NCBI GenBank assembly: GCA_030522415.1 | Contig: CM060115.1 | Location: 9,769,579-9,833,578, forward strand | DNA length: 64,000 nt | Source of the DNA: Channallabes apus | Taxonomy: Eukaryota > Chordata > Actinopteri > Siluriformes > Clariidae | Direction: 5' to 3' | Translations under genes and position numbers: made by a program | Part shown: positions 12,154 to 24,326 of the stretch, piece after piece | Position numbering within the stretch: the first letter of the stretch is position 1 | Layout: each line of letters begins with the position of its first letter | Notes under the pieces: model-generated | Told to the model about the DNA's origin: nothing | The model's input: only the letters and a program-made list of their open reading frames with translations | Database searches by the model: none

Positions 12154-13447
12154 GCTTACTGTTTTTCCAATTTGCTAGCCCTAAAAATAACCTTGCCAGC
12201 AGTGTGGATTTATAGTGAGAAATAAAATGCATGTGTACTAAGACAACTGGAGTAACCAGCCTGGATAGTGTTTATTAAAGTGTTTTAATTAAATTTTTAT
12301 TACAAATTACAATTCTGTTGAAGCATCAGATAAATATATATACCAACCGATTTTTATTAGCACTCTATTGGCCATAGCGCAAAATTTACCTAATAGGTAC
12401 CTAATACCTTACTTTATATGACGGGCCACAAATGTAAGGTAAAAACGACTAGGCTTTGCATTGGCTTTGGTTGTTTTTGGTTTTTTTTCTAAATAAGGTA
12501 CTATTTGGAAGTACTGATTAATTCCCTCATTGCACTCAAGGCAGATATACTGTAATAATATGATATAAAAAATTATACATAGCAAAGATTGTTTAGTGGA
12601 GTTGGTTTACGGAAAATTCATAATGTGCCAAATTTGGAATGATTTCTGTAAAAAGTTACATCACACTGCTTTTTGGGATGGGACTATTGACCACTTGATA
12701 CCATATTATCATAAGTACTAGGTGCTGACTCGATTTGTATTCTATTCTATACGTGCGATGATGTTTTGACTATCCGATTAATTTTTTTTTTCCGTTCAGA
12801 TCCTAGCACCCAGGATGCAGTGCCTCCTGTAGGATTATAGAGATTATAGAGACTTATTTTAATGCCTCAAATGGAAACATATCTAAATTTTTTAATAATT
12901 TAAAAATATATATTTTGAAGTCAGTGTGGTCATACATGAAATTTGGCCACACAAATGAGTCATGATACCTCACGGAATTGATTTAATCTCTAATTGATTC
13001 ACAGCCAAATATCCCTTGAGTTATGTCAAACTACATCTCTTTGCTATACTGTATATTGCTAAACAAATCAGACTTTCTGGTTTTAGCCTTCTTTTCCCCT
13101 CAAAACAAACCAACAGTGACACTTTTAATTTAATAAATGGTCTTTTTTTTTTATTCGTGCTTCTTGTTCTGGTTTTGACACCGACAATAGTGTCAGTAGT
13201 CGCAGCTGAACCCATACAGTACGATCCATAATCAAGTCCAGTCCAGATATTAGCTCGCTCTCAATCGCCTAGCTATAGTTCTTATAGCTATTGTTTCCTG
13301 TTTACTTTATTCATTTTAATATTAATTTTATTTCTAAACATTACTCTCTCAAGTTCTCATTTTTTAAATGATTATTATTTTATTTTATCTTGCATTGTTG
13401 TCATTGCCTGACCTTTGAACCCTGCATGTTTTCCCACCATTTGTGGA
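12154..13447. other. unassigned AT-rich spacer
   Basis: No coding, RNA or repeat feature recognised. Confidence 0.55.
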
Positions 13448-13479
13448 TTTCTTCTTCTTTGTCTTTCAGCTGTTCCCTT

Positions 13480-14864
13480 TCAGGGGTCGATGCAGCGAAT
13501 CATCTGCCTCCATCTAACCCTATCCTCCGCATCCTCTTCTCTCACACCAACTAACTTCATGTCCTCTCTCACTGCATCCATAAATCTCCTCTTTGGTCTT
13601 CCTCTAGACCTCCTGCCTGGCAGTTCCAACCTCAGCATCCTTCTACCGATATATTCACTATCTCTCCTCTGAACATGTCCAAACCACCTCAATCTGGCCT
13701 CTCTGACTTTATCTCCAAAACATCTCACATGGGTTGTCCCACTGATGAACTCATTCTTGATCCTATCCATCCTTGTCACTCCAAAGGAGAACCTCAACAT
13801 CTTCAGTTCTGCTACCTCTAGCTCTGCCTCCTGTCTTTTCTTCAGTGCTACTGTCTCTAAGCCGTAGAGCATTGCTGGTCTCACCACTGTCCTATACACC
13901 TTTCCTTTCATTCTCGCTGGTTCTCTTTTATCACACAACACACCTAACACTTTTCTCCACCCATTCCAACCTGCCTGCACCCGCCTCTTCACCTCCTTTC
14001 CACACTCTCCGTTGCTCTGGACCGTTGACCCTAAGTACTTAAAGTCCTGCACCTTCTTCACCTCTGCTCCCTGTATCCTCACCGTTCCTCTGGGGTTCCT
14101 CTCATTCACACACATGTATTCCGTCTTGCTGCGGCTAACCTTCATTCCTCTGCTTTCCAGAGCATACCTCCACCTCTCCAAATTTTCTTCCACCTGTTCC
14201 CTGCTCTCGCAACAAAGCACAATGTCATCTGCAAACATCATAGACCATGGAGATTCCTGTCTAACTTCATCTGTCATCCTGTCCATCACCAGAGCAAACA
14301 AAAAGGGGATTAGAGCTGATCCTTGATGCAGACCCACCTCCACCTTGAACTCTTCTGTCACACCTACAGCACATCTTACCACTGTCTTACAGCTCTCATA
14401 CATGTCCTGCACCACTCTAACATACTTCTCTGCCACTCCAGACTTCCTCATACAACACCACAGCTCCTCTCTCAGCACCCTGTCTTACGCCTTTTGTAAA
14501 TCTACAAAGACACAATGCAACTCTCTATTACCTTCTCTGTACTTCTCCACCAGCATCCTCAAAGCAAATACTGCATCTGATGTACTCTTTCTAGACATAA
14601 AACCATATTGCTGCTCACCAATGCTCACCTCTGCCCTTAACCTAGCTTCCACTACTCTGTCCCACAGCTTCATTGTATGGCTCATTAGCTTTATACCTCT
14701 GTAATTGCCACAGCTCTGCACATCTCCCTTGTTCTTAAAAATCGGCACCAATACACTTCTCCTCCATTCCTCTGGAATCCTCTCACTCTCCAAGATCTCG
14801 TTAAACAAACTAGTCAGAAACTCTACTGCCACCTCTCCTAAGCACTTCCATACCTCCACAGGTA
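13480..14864 (-). pseudogene. RTE reverse transcriptase, palm to C-terminus
   Basis: Coding remnant of an RTE-clade reverse transcriptase. Visible motifs are FVDLQKA followed by a stop (motif A), GLHQGSALIPFLFALVMD (motif B) and MMFADDIVLC (the catalytic ADD box). A thumb/C-terminal region with FKYLGSTVQSNG and LRWFGHVQRR follows, ending in RWRQMIRCIDP. A TAA at 14485-14487 replaces the residue after KA in motif A, so the enzyme is dead at that point. The 332-residue frame below it (13480-14478) is uninterrupted. The N-terminal side ends at the Tc1-like insertion boundary. Assignment to the RTE clade rests on these motifs from memory. Confidence 0.82.
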
Positions 14865-16484
14865 CAGTGGTGTGAAAAACTATTTGCCCCCTTCCTGATT
14901 TCTTATTCTTTTGCATGTTTGTCACACTTAAATGTTTCTGCTCATCAAAAACCGTTAACTATTAGTCAAAGATAACATAATTGAACACAAAATGCAGTTT
15001 TTAAATGAAGGTTTACGTTATTAAGGGAGAAAAAAACCTCAAAATCTACATGGCACTGTGTGAAAAAGTGATTGCCCCCCTTGTTAAAAAATAACTTAAC
15101 TGTGGTTTATCATACCTGAGTTCAATTTCTGTAGTCACCCCCAGGCCTGATTACTGCCACACCTGTTTCAATCAAGAAATCACTTGAATAGGAGCTACCT
15201 GACACAGAGAAGTAGACCAAAAGCACCTCAAAAGCTAGACATCATGCCAAGATCCAAAGAAATTCAGGAACAAATGAGAACAAAAGTAATTGAGATCTAT
15301 CAGTCTGGTAAAGGTTATAAAGCCATTTCTAAAGCTTTGGGACTCCAGCGAACCACAGTGAGAGCCATTATCCACAAATGGCAAAAACATGGAACAGTGG
15401 TGAACCTTCCCAGGAGTGGCCGGCCGACCAAAATTACCGCAAGAGCGCAGAGACAACTCATCCGAGAGGCCACAAAAGACCCCAGGACAACATCTAAAGA
15501 ACTGCAGGCCTCACTTGCCTCAATTAAGGTCAGTGTTCACGACTCCACCATAAGAAAGAGACTGGGCAAAACGGCCTGCATGGCAGATTTCCAAGGTGCA
15601 AACCACTTTTAAGCAAAAAGAACATTAAGGCTCGTCTCAATTTTGCTAAAAAACATCTCAATGATTGCTAAGACTTTTGGGAAAATACCTTGTGGACAGA
15701 CGAGACAAAAGTTGAACTTTTTGGAAGGTGCGTGTCCCGTTACATCGGGCGTAAAAGTAACACAGCATTTCAGAAAAAGAACATCATACCAACAGTAAAA
15801 TATGGTGGTGGTAGTGTGATGGTCTGGGGTTGTTATGCTGCTTCAGGACCTGGAAGGCTTGCTGTGATAGATGGAACCATGAATTCTACTGTCTACCAAA
15901 AAATCCTGAAGGAGAATGTCCGGCCATCTGTTCGTCAACTCAAGCTGAAGCGATCTTGGGTGCTGCAGCAGGACAATGACACAAAACACACCAGCAAATC
16001 CACCTCTGAATGGCTGAAGAAAAACAAAATGAAGACTTTGGAGTGGCCTAGTCAAAGTCCTGACCTGAATCCTATTGAGATGTTGTGGCATGACCTTAAA
16101 AAGGCGGTTCATGCTAGAAAACCCTCAAATAAAGCTGAATTACAACAATTCTGCAAAGATGAGTGGGCCAAAATTCCTCCAGTGCGCTGTACAAGACTCG
16201 TTGCAAGTTATCGCAAATGCTTGATTGCAGTTATTGCTGCTAAGGGTGGCCCAACCAGTTATTAGGTTCAGGGGGCAATTACTTTTTTCACACAGGGCCA
16301 TGTAGGTTTGGATTTTTTTTCTCCCTAAATAATAAAACCCCTCATTTAAAAACTGCATTTTGTGTTTACTTGTGTTATCTTTGACTAATAGTTAAATGTG
16401 TTTGATGATCAGAAACATTTTGTGTGACAAACATGCAAAAGAATAAGAAATCAGGAGGGGGGCAAATAGTTTTTCACACCACTG
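14865..16484 (+). mobile_element. Tc1-like transposon copy A (DD34E)
   Basis: A 1620-bp element bounded by TA dinucleotides (14863-14864 and 16485-16486), with inverted repeats of roughly 200 bp starting CAGTGGTGTGAAAAACTATT and ending in its complement. It lies inside the RTE reverse transcriptase, so it is the younger insertion. It carries one transposase gene, broken. A closely related second copy lies at 19516-21136. Confidence 0.95.
15244..16265 (+). pseudogene. Tc1-like transposase, copy A
   Basis: Cut-and-paste transposase acting on the element's own terminal repeats. The start is the ATG at 15244. The first ~110 codons hold the paired helix-turn-helix DNA-binding region (YKAISKALGLQRTTVRAI) and a GRP-type hook (SGRPTKIT). 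The catalytic half (15690-16265) is an open frame with WTDETKVELF (first Asp), QQDNDTKHT (second Asp) and [12 protein letters not shown] (Glu), with 34 residues between the second Asp and the Glu. Two lesions are seen: an A-run near 15568-15571 is one base shorter than in copy B, shifting the frame, and a TAA stands at 15669-15671. Thr replaces the usual Pro after the second Asp. Confidence 0.9.
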
Positions 16485-16486
16485 TA

Positions 16487-17700
16487 TGTCATCAGGACCA
16501 ACAGCCTTTCCACTCTTCATCTTCTTCAACGCCCTTCTCACCTCACTTTTACTAATATTTGCTACTTTCTGCTCCACAACAGTCACCTCTTCTACTCTTT
16601 GTTCTCTTTCGTGTTCCTCATTCATCAACTCCTCAAAGTACTCCTTCCATCTTCCCATCACCCTCCTGGCATCTGTCAGTACATTTCGATCTCTATCTTT
16701 AATCACTCTAACCTGCTGCACATCCTTCCCATCTCTATCTCTCTGCCTCGCCAACCTATACAGATCCACCTCACCCTCCCTACTGTCCAGCCTAGCATAC
16801 AAGTCCTCATATGCTCTTTGTTTGGCCTTCACCTTACCTCTACCTTCACCTTACGGTGCATCTCCCTGTACTCTTGTCTACTCTCTTCAGCCCTCTCAGA
16901 GTCCCACTTCTTCTTAGCTAGCCTCTTTCCCTGTATACACTCCTGGACTTCCTCGTTCCACCACCAAGTCTCCTTGTCCACTTTTGCCTTACCTGATGAT
17001 ACACCAAGTACTCTCCTACCTGTCTCCCTGATCACATTGGCTGTAGTTGTCCAGTCAACTGAAAGCACCTCCTGACCACCCATAGCCTGTCTCAACTCCT
17101 CCTTAAAGACTACACAACATTCTTCCTTTCTCAGCTTCCACCACTTTGTCCTCTGCTCTGCTTTTGTCCTCTTCACCTTCCTCACCACCAGGGTTATTTT
17201 ACACACCACCATTCTGTGTTGTCTGGCTACACTCTCCCCTACCAACACCTTGCAGTCACTGATCTCTTTCAGATTACAACGTCGACACAAGATGTAGTCC
17301 ACCTGAGTGCTTCTGCCTCCACTCTTATACGCAAGTCACCCTATGTTCCTGCCTCTTCTGGAAGAAAGTACTGCCATTTCCATCCTCTTTGCAAAATCCA
17401 CCACCATCTGTCCTTAATCTGTCCATTAAGGTCTGCAGCAATCACCACTCTCTCACCCCTGGGGATGCTCTGCATCACTTCATCTAACTCACTCCAGAAT
17501 GTCTCATTCTCTTCTAACTCACATCCTACCTGTGGGGCATAGCCACTAACAACATTGAACATCACCCCTTCAATATCCAGCTTTAGACTCATCAACCTGT
17601 CTGATGCTCTTTTCACCTCTAGAACATTCCTAACAAATTCCTGTTTCAGAATAACTCCTACTCCATTTCTTTTCCCATCCACACCATGGTAAAACAATTT
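16487..17700 (-). pseudogene. RTE LINE endonuclease and linker remnant
   Basis: Minus-strand coding remnant upstream of the Tc1-like insertion. At 17341-17697 the frame reads like the middle of an apurinic-type endonuclease: GVGVILKQEF, VVSGYAPQVG and VVIAADLNGQ resemble the GxGxxL, SxYAP and GDxN blocks. At 16829-17302 a basic linker follows in another frame. At 16487-16832 comes the segment just before the reverse transcriptase fingers, ending KMKSGKAVGPDDI. At least two frame changes separate the parts, and the N-terminal endonuclease blocks are missing. Confidence 0.75.
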
Positions 17701-17840
17701 GAATCCTGATCCTAAGCTTCTGGGGGGGGGGGGTGCAATCCAGTGTCTTCTGGTGCCAGTCCCAAGTCTGGATAAATGCAGGGGGTTGTGTCAGGAAGGC
17801 GTAAAAACATTTGCCAAATCAATGATGCGAATCAGAAAAA

Positions 17841-19515
17841 TTATTTGTGGGTTTAATGTTTTGTATTATTAGCAAATAGCTCACTCAAGACTGTAACTAT
17901 ATAGTTTCTAAAAAAAAAAAAAAAGTAGTGTATAACGTATACTTCTGTATATAGTATATAGTTTTAGTATATATTTTTAGTATATACTATATCTACTGCT
18001 AAGGTTTTATAAGCTAGCATTTTATCATCAGATCTGTGGAAATGAGCTAGTTTACTTTAGCATGGCTAACTTAAATAAATAATTGTGTTCTTTCACATAA
18101 TTAAAGATTTCTATGGAAGGTTATAGAGAATCAGAGTTATTTAAGCATATCTCACAGTTTGGAATAATAAAAAAAAAACATTGGCTCAATCAAGCTACTG
18201 TAAATAAACTAGCTAGCATGCTAGTTAATGGAGTTGGCCACGGCCCAAGCACCAGAAATAATTGAGAGAATGTTGTTGTTTTTTTTTTACATTAATTTTA
18301 ATTAATGTTTATTTATGTATTTACTTATTTATTTTACTTTATGTCATGTGGCAACTTATCTAGATTGTGCAAACTAAATCACAGTAACCATCAACAGTTG
18401 ACTAAACTATCTTTTTGTGCAACTTCATATTTGGTATCATCTAATTTATTATACATACAAATGTTCAGTCACAGCAGGGAAAGATGGAGTGCGCTCATTT
18501 CCATATTGTGATGCCAGTGTTTCAAAAGCGAATATAAAATCCTGTATTGTGTAGTCCTAATTTAAATTATGTCCGGCTCAGAGGGTTTGGTGCTGCATCT
18601 GGTGTTTTATGTCGTATTTGTATTTGATTTACTTCTGATGCTACTGCATGTGGAAAAAAGTGCACAAGTAAGCACAAAGCAAGCCATGACGGTAACACAG
18701 ACATGGAGTTGACCTTTGCAAAAACTCTAAATGACACAAAATGTTTGATTGGTGTTTACTCGTCCTGTTTCATGGATGCATCTTCTGCTGCAAAACTGAC
18801 ACACTTCAAACTTCATGCTCACCAGCTCTCCTAACACACAGCGTTAGCAAGTAACCAACACAAAGATTAAAGGAACATAAGCACTTTAACCTGGTCCTCC
18901 TTTCCCATCTCTCTATTTCCATGTAACTCTCGTCTTTCGACTCGGTCTGAACACAAACCCGCTCTCAAACCACCACCCCCACCTTCTCGTTCTACTCTGA
19001 GTTGGCTGACCTTGAGCGTTGGCAGATCAGAAGCAGACAGCCGGGGGGAAAAGGCTCCATCCATCTTCTCCTTTCCACCTGGCAGCCTCTCTAAACAAAC
19101 TGGGAAAATGATTCCTTCACCTGTGTGGCCTCAACGCTCCCTGGATCTCTCTGGTGAATTATCTGCAATCACTGAACCATGTATACATAGTAGCAAATCT
19201 AATATTTGTTATGCCTTTGTATGATATGTAAAGTCATATGGTGTAGAATTGTCCTGATTTCTTATTGACATGAGCCAAATTCTCCTCATTGCTTATATCA
19301 CAAAAGAGATGGAGGGCATTTGAGAGAGTCGATTCCATGTACACAAATATACATGATGTACTATGCTATGCTTAAAAGTGCTAACTGGCTTGATGACCAC
19401 AAAGCTGACTCAAGCCCTTGGCTGTCCAGCCTCTTTTAAGAACTTTACTTGTTTTAACATATGAAAGACAATTTTTAGCCAGAACCCCAATTTGGCAAAG
19501 GAGATAAGGTATATA
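17841..19515. other. unassigned spacer
   Basis: A GC-richer unique patch at 18870-19150 breaks otherwise AT-rich DNA. No exon with convincing splice sites could be assigned. Confidence 0.5.
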
Positions 19516-21136
19516 CAGTGGTGTGAAAAACTATTTGCCCCCTTCCTGATTTCGTATTCTTTTGCATGTTTGTCACACTTAAATGTTTCTGCTCATCAAA
19601 AACCGTTAACTATTAGTCAAAGATAACATAATTGAACACAAAATGCAGTTTTTAAATGAAGGTTTACATTATTAAGGGAAAAAAAAAAACTCCAAATCTA
19701 CATGGCCCTGTGTGAAAAAGTGATTGCCCCCCTTGTTTAAAAAATAACTTAATGTGGTTTATCACACCTGAGTTCAATTTCTGTAGTCACCCCCAGGCCT
19801 GATTACTGCCACACCTGTTTCAATCAAGAAATCACTTAAATAGGAGCTACCTGACACAGAGAAGTAGACCAAAAGCACCTCAAAAGCTAGACATCATGCC
19901 AAGATCCAAAGAAATTCAGGAACAAATGAGAACAAAAGTAATTGAGATCTATCAGTCTGGTAAAGGTTATAAAGCCATTTCTAAAGCTTTGGGACTCCAG
20001 CGAACCACAGTGAGAGCCATTATCCACAAATGGCAAAAACATGGAACAGTGGTGAACCTTCCCAGGAGTGGCCGGCCGACCGAAATTACCCCATGAGTGC
20101 AGAGACAACTCATCCGAGAGGCCACAAAAGACCCCAGGACAACATCTAAAGAACTGCAGGCCTCACTTGCCTCAATTAAGGTCAGTGTTCACGACTCCAC
20201 CAAAAGAAAGAGACTGGGCAAAAACGGCCTGCATGGCAGATTTCCAAGGCGCAAACCACTTTTAAGCAAAAAGAACATTAAGGCTCGTCTCAATTTTGCT
20301 AAAAAACATCTCAATGATTGTCAAGACTTTTGGGAAAATACCTTGTGGACCGACGAGACAAAAGTTGAACTTTTTGAAAGGTGCGTGTCCCGTTACATCT
20401 GGCGTAAAAGTAACACAGCATTTCAGAAAAAGAACATCATACCAACAGTAAAATATGGTGGTGGTAGTGTGATGGTCTGGGGTTGTTTTGCTGCTTCAGG
20501 ACCTGGAAGGCTTGCTGTGATAGATGGAACCATGAATTCTACTGTCTACCAAAAAATCCTGAAGGAGAATGTCCGGCCATCTGTTCGTCAACTCAAGCTG
20601 AAGCGATCTTGGGTGCTGTAGCAGGACAATGACCCAAAACACACCAGCAAATCCACCTCTTAATGGCTGAAGAAAAACAAAATGAAGACTTTGGAGTGGC
20701 CTAGTCAAAGTCCTGACCTGAATCCTATTGAGATGTTGTGGCATGACCTTAAAAAGGCGGTTCATGCTAGAAAACCCTCAAATAAAGCTGAATTACAACA
20801 ATTCTGCAAAGATGAGTGGGCCAAAATTCCTCCAGAGCGCTGTAAAAGACTCGTTGCAAGTTATCGCAAACGCTTGATTGCAGTTATTGCTGCTAAGGGT
20901 GGCCCAACCAGTTATTAGGTTCAGGGGGCAATTACTTTTTCACACAGGGCCATGTAGGTTTGGATTTTTTTTCTCCCTACATAATAAAACCCCTCATTTA
21001 AAAACTGCATTTTGTGGTTACTTGTGTTATCTTTGACTAATAGTTAAATGTGTTTGATGATCAGAAACATTTTGTGTGACAAACATGCAAAAGAATAAGA
21101 AATCAGGAGGGGGGCAAATAGTTTTTCACACCACTG
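19516..21136 (+). mobile_element. Tc1-like transposon copy B (DD34E)
   Basis: A 1621-bp element of the same family as the copy at 14865-16484, also starting CAGTGGTGTGAAAAAC and ending in the complement, flanked by TA (19514-19515 and 21137-21138). The two copies differ only at scattered bases and small indels. It lies in otherwise unannotated spacer. Confidence 0.95.
19896..20918 (+). pseudogene. Tc1-like transposase, copy B
   Basis: Starts at the ATG at 19896 with the same N-terminal helix-turn-helix region as copy A. The reading frame is preserved end to end but carries nonsense codons: TGA at 20094-20096 just after the SGRPTEIT hook, TAG at 20619-20621 immediately before the second catalytic Asp block, and TAA at 20661-20663 shortly after it. 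The junction between DNA-binding and catalytic halves is in frame here (RFPRRKPLLSKKN), unlike copy A. The catalytic residues themselves (DET, DNDPKH, NPIE) are all present. Product inactive as it stands. Confidence 0.9.
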
Positions 21137-21138
21137 TA

Positions 21139-22885
21139 GGTGGCATCAGGGAACTCAGTTCATTCCTGGTACTCTGGGTAATCTAGTTCACTCCAACTTC
21201 CCACACACGGTAAGTAGTTTAGCTTAACTAAATTGCCCCTAGGTGTAAATGAAGGCCTGCATGGGGCCCTGTGATAACCTGGTGTTCTCTCCAGGGTGCA
21301 TTCTCCCCCATTTCCCAGTGTTCTAGTCTACAGTACTGTTTTTCGTTAAAAAGGCAATTCTGCTGGCAAATTAACTTCTTGGATGAAATGTTGCAGCAGG
21401 GATTCAACCATAAGGAAATAGTAAAAGGAACTCAGCTATTAAAGACATTCATGTTGCACTGACAGGACAAAAGTTGGAAAGTGCTGAAGAATAAATAAAT
21501 ATGGATGTGTCTGAGTTGGTCTGAGAAATGTCTATAAATGCCTGTGAGGATTTGAGAGTTTAACACTAGGGACTCAATCATGGATCCAATTATACTTGAC
21601 CCTGAAGTCTGTTACATTTGTGTAATGTGTACGTTTCTCATGAGGATGGTGTATCGAATGGTTCTAATTAAATATCAAAGGCAAACTTTTATAAACATCA
21701 TATTGGATCACTATTTAGAATGTGATGTCATTAGGGCATCCTGTCTTTTCTGATATATGAGTACGCACACAGTGTCAGAGACCATACTGTAAATGTGCAA
21801 GTATACCAGGGCATGAGACAATATAACTAATATGAAATCTGGTCAGTAGGGGAATGGGGGTGGGGAAGCACTCTTAATCTTAATGGAGAACAAACAACCT
21901 TTTTTAGAACACTACTATTTTTGTGTTCATCATTTGGCCTATGGTTTGAATTAGCGACCAAACCGGCGACAAAAACAAAATTGTTCATGGAACAATGATT
22001 GGACAGAGAAGTATGTATTTGTTTTTGGTATAAAGCTAAAAAACAGAGATCTCGTCCTTTCAGAGTCAGGGGTGCGCCACTACAAATCAATTCAACAACT
22101 TCAACTTCATCCATCCATCCATCTATCAACCATCAATTATGCATTAAGGGTTAAGTATTACAACTTGATTGGCCACACTTTTTTATAAAGCAAGGGTTTG
22201 TAAGTACTGAATATCCAGTTTTCGCTCAACACCTCTGGATTACATAATATCCCTTGCTTTTCTCTAACGCATTACGCATCTGTTCTCCTGCTCAGAGTCC
22301 TCCTTTCTCTTTGTACTATTCAGCCTCAATTGAATCACACACTCAGTTCCCTCTTTCCCAATCTTGTCACCCTCCCTTCCTCATGATGTTCTGCACCTCT
22401 CAGCAAAAAAGCACGAATCTGTAATCAGTTTGCGAATCGATGCGGCAATGAGCAGAGAGTCTAGCCGAGCCATCCGGATCCTTCCATCTTAATCTAAAGG
22501 GAGGACGGCAGTGGCTTTGGAGCGTGCCATCAGGAGTGGATTTAAGACATTAGTAGGGGTTTTGAATGCCGGATAGAGAGTGAGAAAGAGAGAGACCTTA
22601 AAGAAAGAGAATGAAAGAGATTTCTTTGAAAATGAAACACTTTGTAAAAACCCAGTAAAGCCAGAGTGGCTCCAGAATACAAAAGGCTCATGTTAAAGCT
22701 TTCCTTTATGTTTCTTTGACAGGTAAAGAGCTCCACATTGCATTGTGCTCAGAGAGTAAGAACGCGTAGGAAGATGTACTTTATGTGTTTATATAAGTGA
22801 AATGGACCGGTGCAGGTTTAAAATTAGGTTGTATGTTGTAGGAGGGGGAAAATATTGTTTGTGTTTTGCTTATGAAAATTGTGTA
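21139..22885. other. unassigned spacer
   Basis: No gene or clear repeat. The block 22290-22560 is of more balanced composition and could be a conserved element. Confidence 0.5.
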
Positions 22886-22899
22886 GCCATGGACACCTT

Positions 22900-23270
22900 C
22901 ATTCATTCATTCATTCATTTTCTATACCGCTTAATCCCGTGTTCAGGGTCGCGGGGGACCTGGAGCCTATCCCAGGAGACTTCGGGCACTAGGCGGGGTA
23001 CACCCTGGACAGGGTGCCAATCCATCGCAGGGCACACACACACACACCCAATCACACACTACGGGCAATTTAGGAACGCCAATTAGCCTAACCTGCATAT
23101 CTTTGGACTGTGGGAGGAAACCGGAGTACCCGGAGGAAACCCACCAAGCACGGGGAGAACATGCAAACTCCATGCACACAGAGACGGGAATCGAGCCTGG
23201 CCGGGGAATCGAACCCAGACCCTGGAGGTGCAAGGCGACAGTGCTAACCACTACACCACCGCGCCGCCTT
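22900..23270 (-). mobile_element. V-SINE-like element, full length, perfect 14-bp TSD
   Basis: Inverted, full-length copy from the ATTC tail to the head end CACCGCGCCGCC. It is flanked by the perfect direct repeat GCCATGGACACCTT (22886-22899 and 23271-23284). B-box-like GAATCGAACCC and A-box-like CCACTACACCACC (both as complements) are intact, so an internal Pol III promoter is plausible. It appears to be one of the youngest SINE copies here. Confidence 0.95.
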
Positions 23271-23445
23271 GCCATGGACACCTTGTTAGTCATTAACAGA
23301 AGAAAACAATTCAGCGACTTGACTCGGCTGAATATGTAAAGTACACCTTTGCAGAATAAAATCAGTGGAAAACTGAATGTATTGTGTGTTGTGTTGTTTA
23401 TCTTGTTTATTATTTTAAGATATTTTGTATACTAGGATTGCTTGT

Positions 23446-23776
23446 GGGCGGCACAATGGTGTAGTGGTTAGCACTATCGCCTTGAACCTCCGGGGTCTGA
23501 GTTCGATTCCTGGCCAGGTTCGATTCCCATCTCTGTGTGCATGGAGTTTGCATCTTCTCCCCGTGCTTGGTTGGTTTTCTCCCACAGTCCAAAGACATGT
23601 AGGGTAGGTTAATTGGTATTCCCAAATTTCCCGTAGTGTGTGAATGTGGATGCCGTGCGATGGATTGGCACCCTGTCCAGGGTGTTCCCAGCCTTGTGCC
23701 CTAAGGCTCCTGGGATAGGCTCTAGGGGCCCCACGACTCTAAATACAGGATTAGGCGATATAGACGATGAGTGAGT
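23446..23776 (+). mobile_element. V-SINE-like element, plus strand, diverged
   Basis: Begins GGGCGGCACAATGGTGTAGTGG (tRNA head with A-box), continues through GTTCGATTCC (B-box) and the core with a small deletion after GTGCTTGG, and ends in a GATGAGTGAGTG tail. Imperfect flanking repeats GATTGCTTGT and GATTGCAAGT may be a decayed target duplication. Confidence 0.88.
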
Positions 23777-23797
23777 GATTGCAAGTAATTCTCAATA

Positions 23798-24326
23798 TGT
23801 CACAACATTAACACCACCTCAAGATGAATGGAATAGCAATGTTTATTAAGTATTTGCCAGTAAATTGGTAACAGGATCATGCACACCCTTTGCTCATTTA
23901 TGCAAGTGGGGAGCAAAGGCCAGACCGTACGGTCCAATCCCAGAGAAACCCAATGTAGCACCAATTGCTGAAAAATGTCAGTGCTAGCCATGATAGAAAG
24001 GCACCAGAACACCCAAAGCATCACAACCTGACACTTATGGGGCTTAGTAGGCAAAGACTTTCAGCCCAGCCTCCAACCTCCCCAAATCCCTATTCAATCA
24101 AACACCCACAGGATGCACTAAATTCGACAAACAAATCCGAGCCATGGAGGTATCACCCCACAATCCACAGCACACAAAGTATCTGCTGCTGCCAGACATT
24201 TTAGCACACATCCAGAGGTCTTGTGTAGTCATGTCCTGAGGGACCAAAACTGCCAAGATGGCCAAAGTAAATCCTCCCCAACACTAGGCTTTATGTTTTA
24301 GGTTGCAATGTTATGGCTGATTGGTT
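23798..24326 (+). mobile_element. Tc1-like transposon remnant, internally deleted
   Basis: Starts with a decayed ACATTAACACCACC end and finishes with GCAATGTTATGGCTGATTGG, the matching inverted end. Between them are fragments of the transposase frame: the AAATTGCTGAAAA-type segment after the DNA-binding region joined directly to the segment around the catalytic Glu and the C-terminus. The central catalytic region is deleted. Same family as 4.8-5.5 kb and 28.9 kb. Confidence 0.7.

Larger units (their letters stand above)
13448..17840 (-). mobile_element. RTE-type LINE, 5'-truncated and interrupted
   Basis: Minus-strand non-LTR retrotransposon. From high to low coordinates it holds an endonuclease-like segment, a linker, a reverse transcriptase and a C-terminal tail ending at a stop at 13480. 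A short 3' untranslated part rich in AAGAAGAAG ends near 13448. A 1.62-kb Tc1-like transposon (14865-16484) sits inside the reverse transcriptase. Without that insert, about 2.8 kb of LINE remains. The 5' limit is judged from a conserved non-coding block (about 17700-17840) that contains a G9+ tract. Confidence 0.8.

Noticed and set aside
13773..14326. Plus-strand Ser/Leu/Pro-rich frames of about 100 residues
   Set aside because: Antisense shadows of the RTE reverse transcriptase on the minus strand.
23446..23530. tRNA gene suggested by A- and B-box-like sequence
   Set aside because: It is the head of a SINE; the acceptor stem and anticodon arm do not form a canonical tRNA, and the same head precedes SINE bodies elsewhere.
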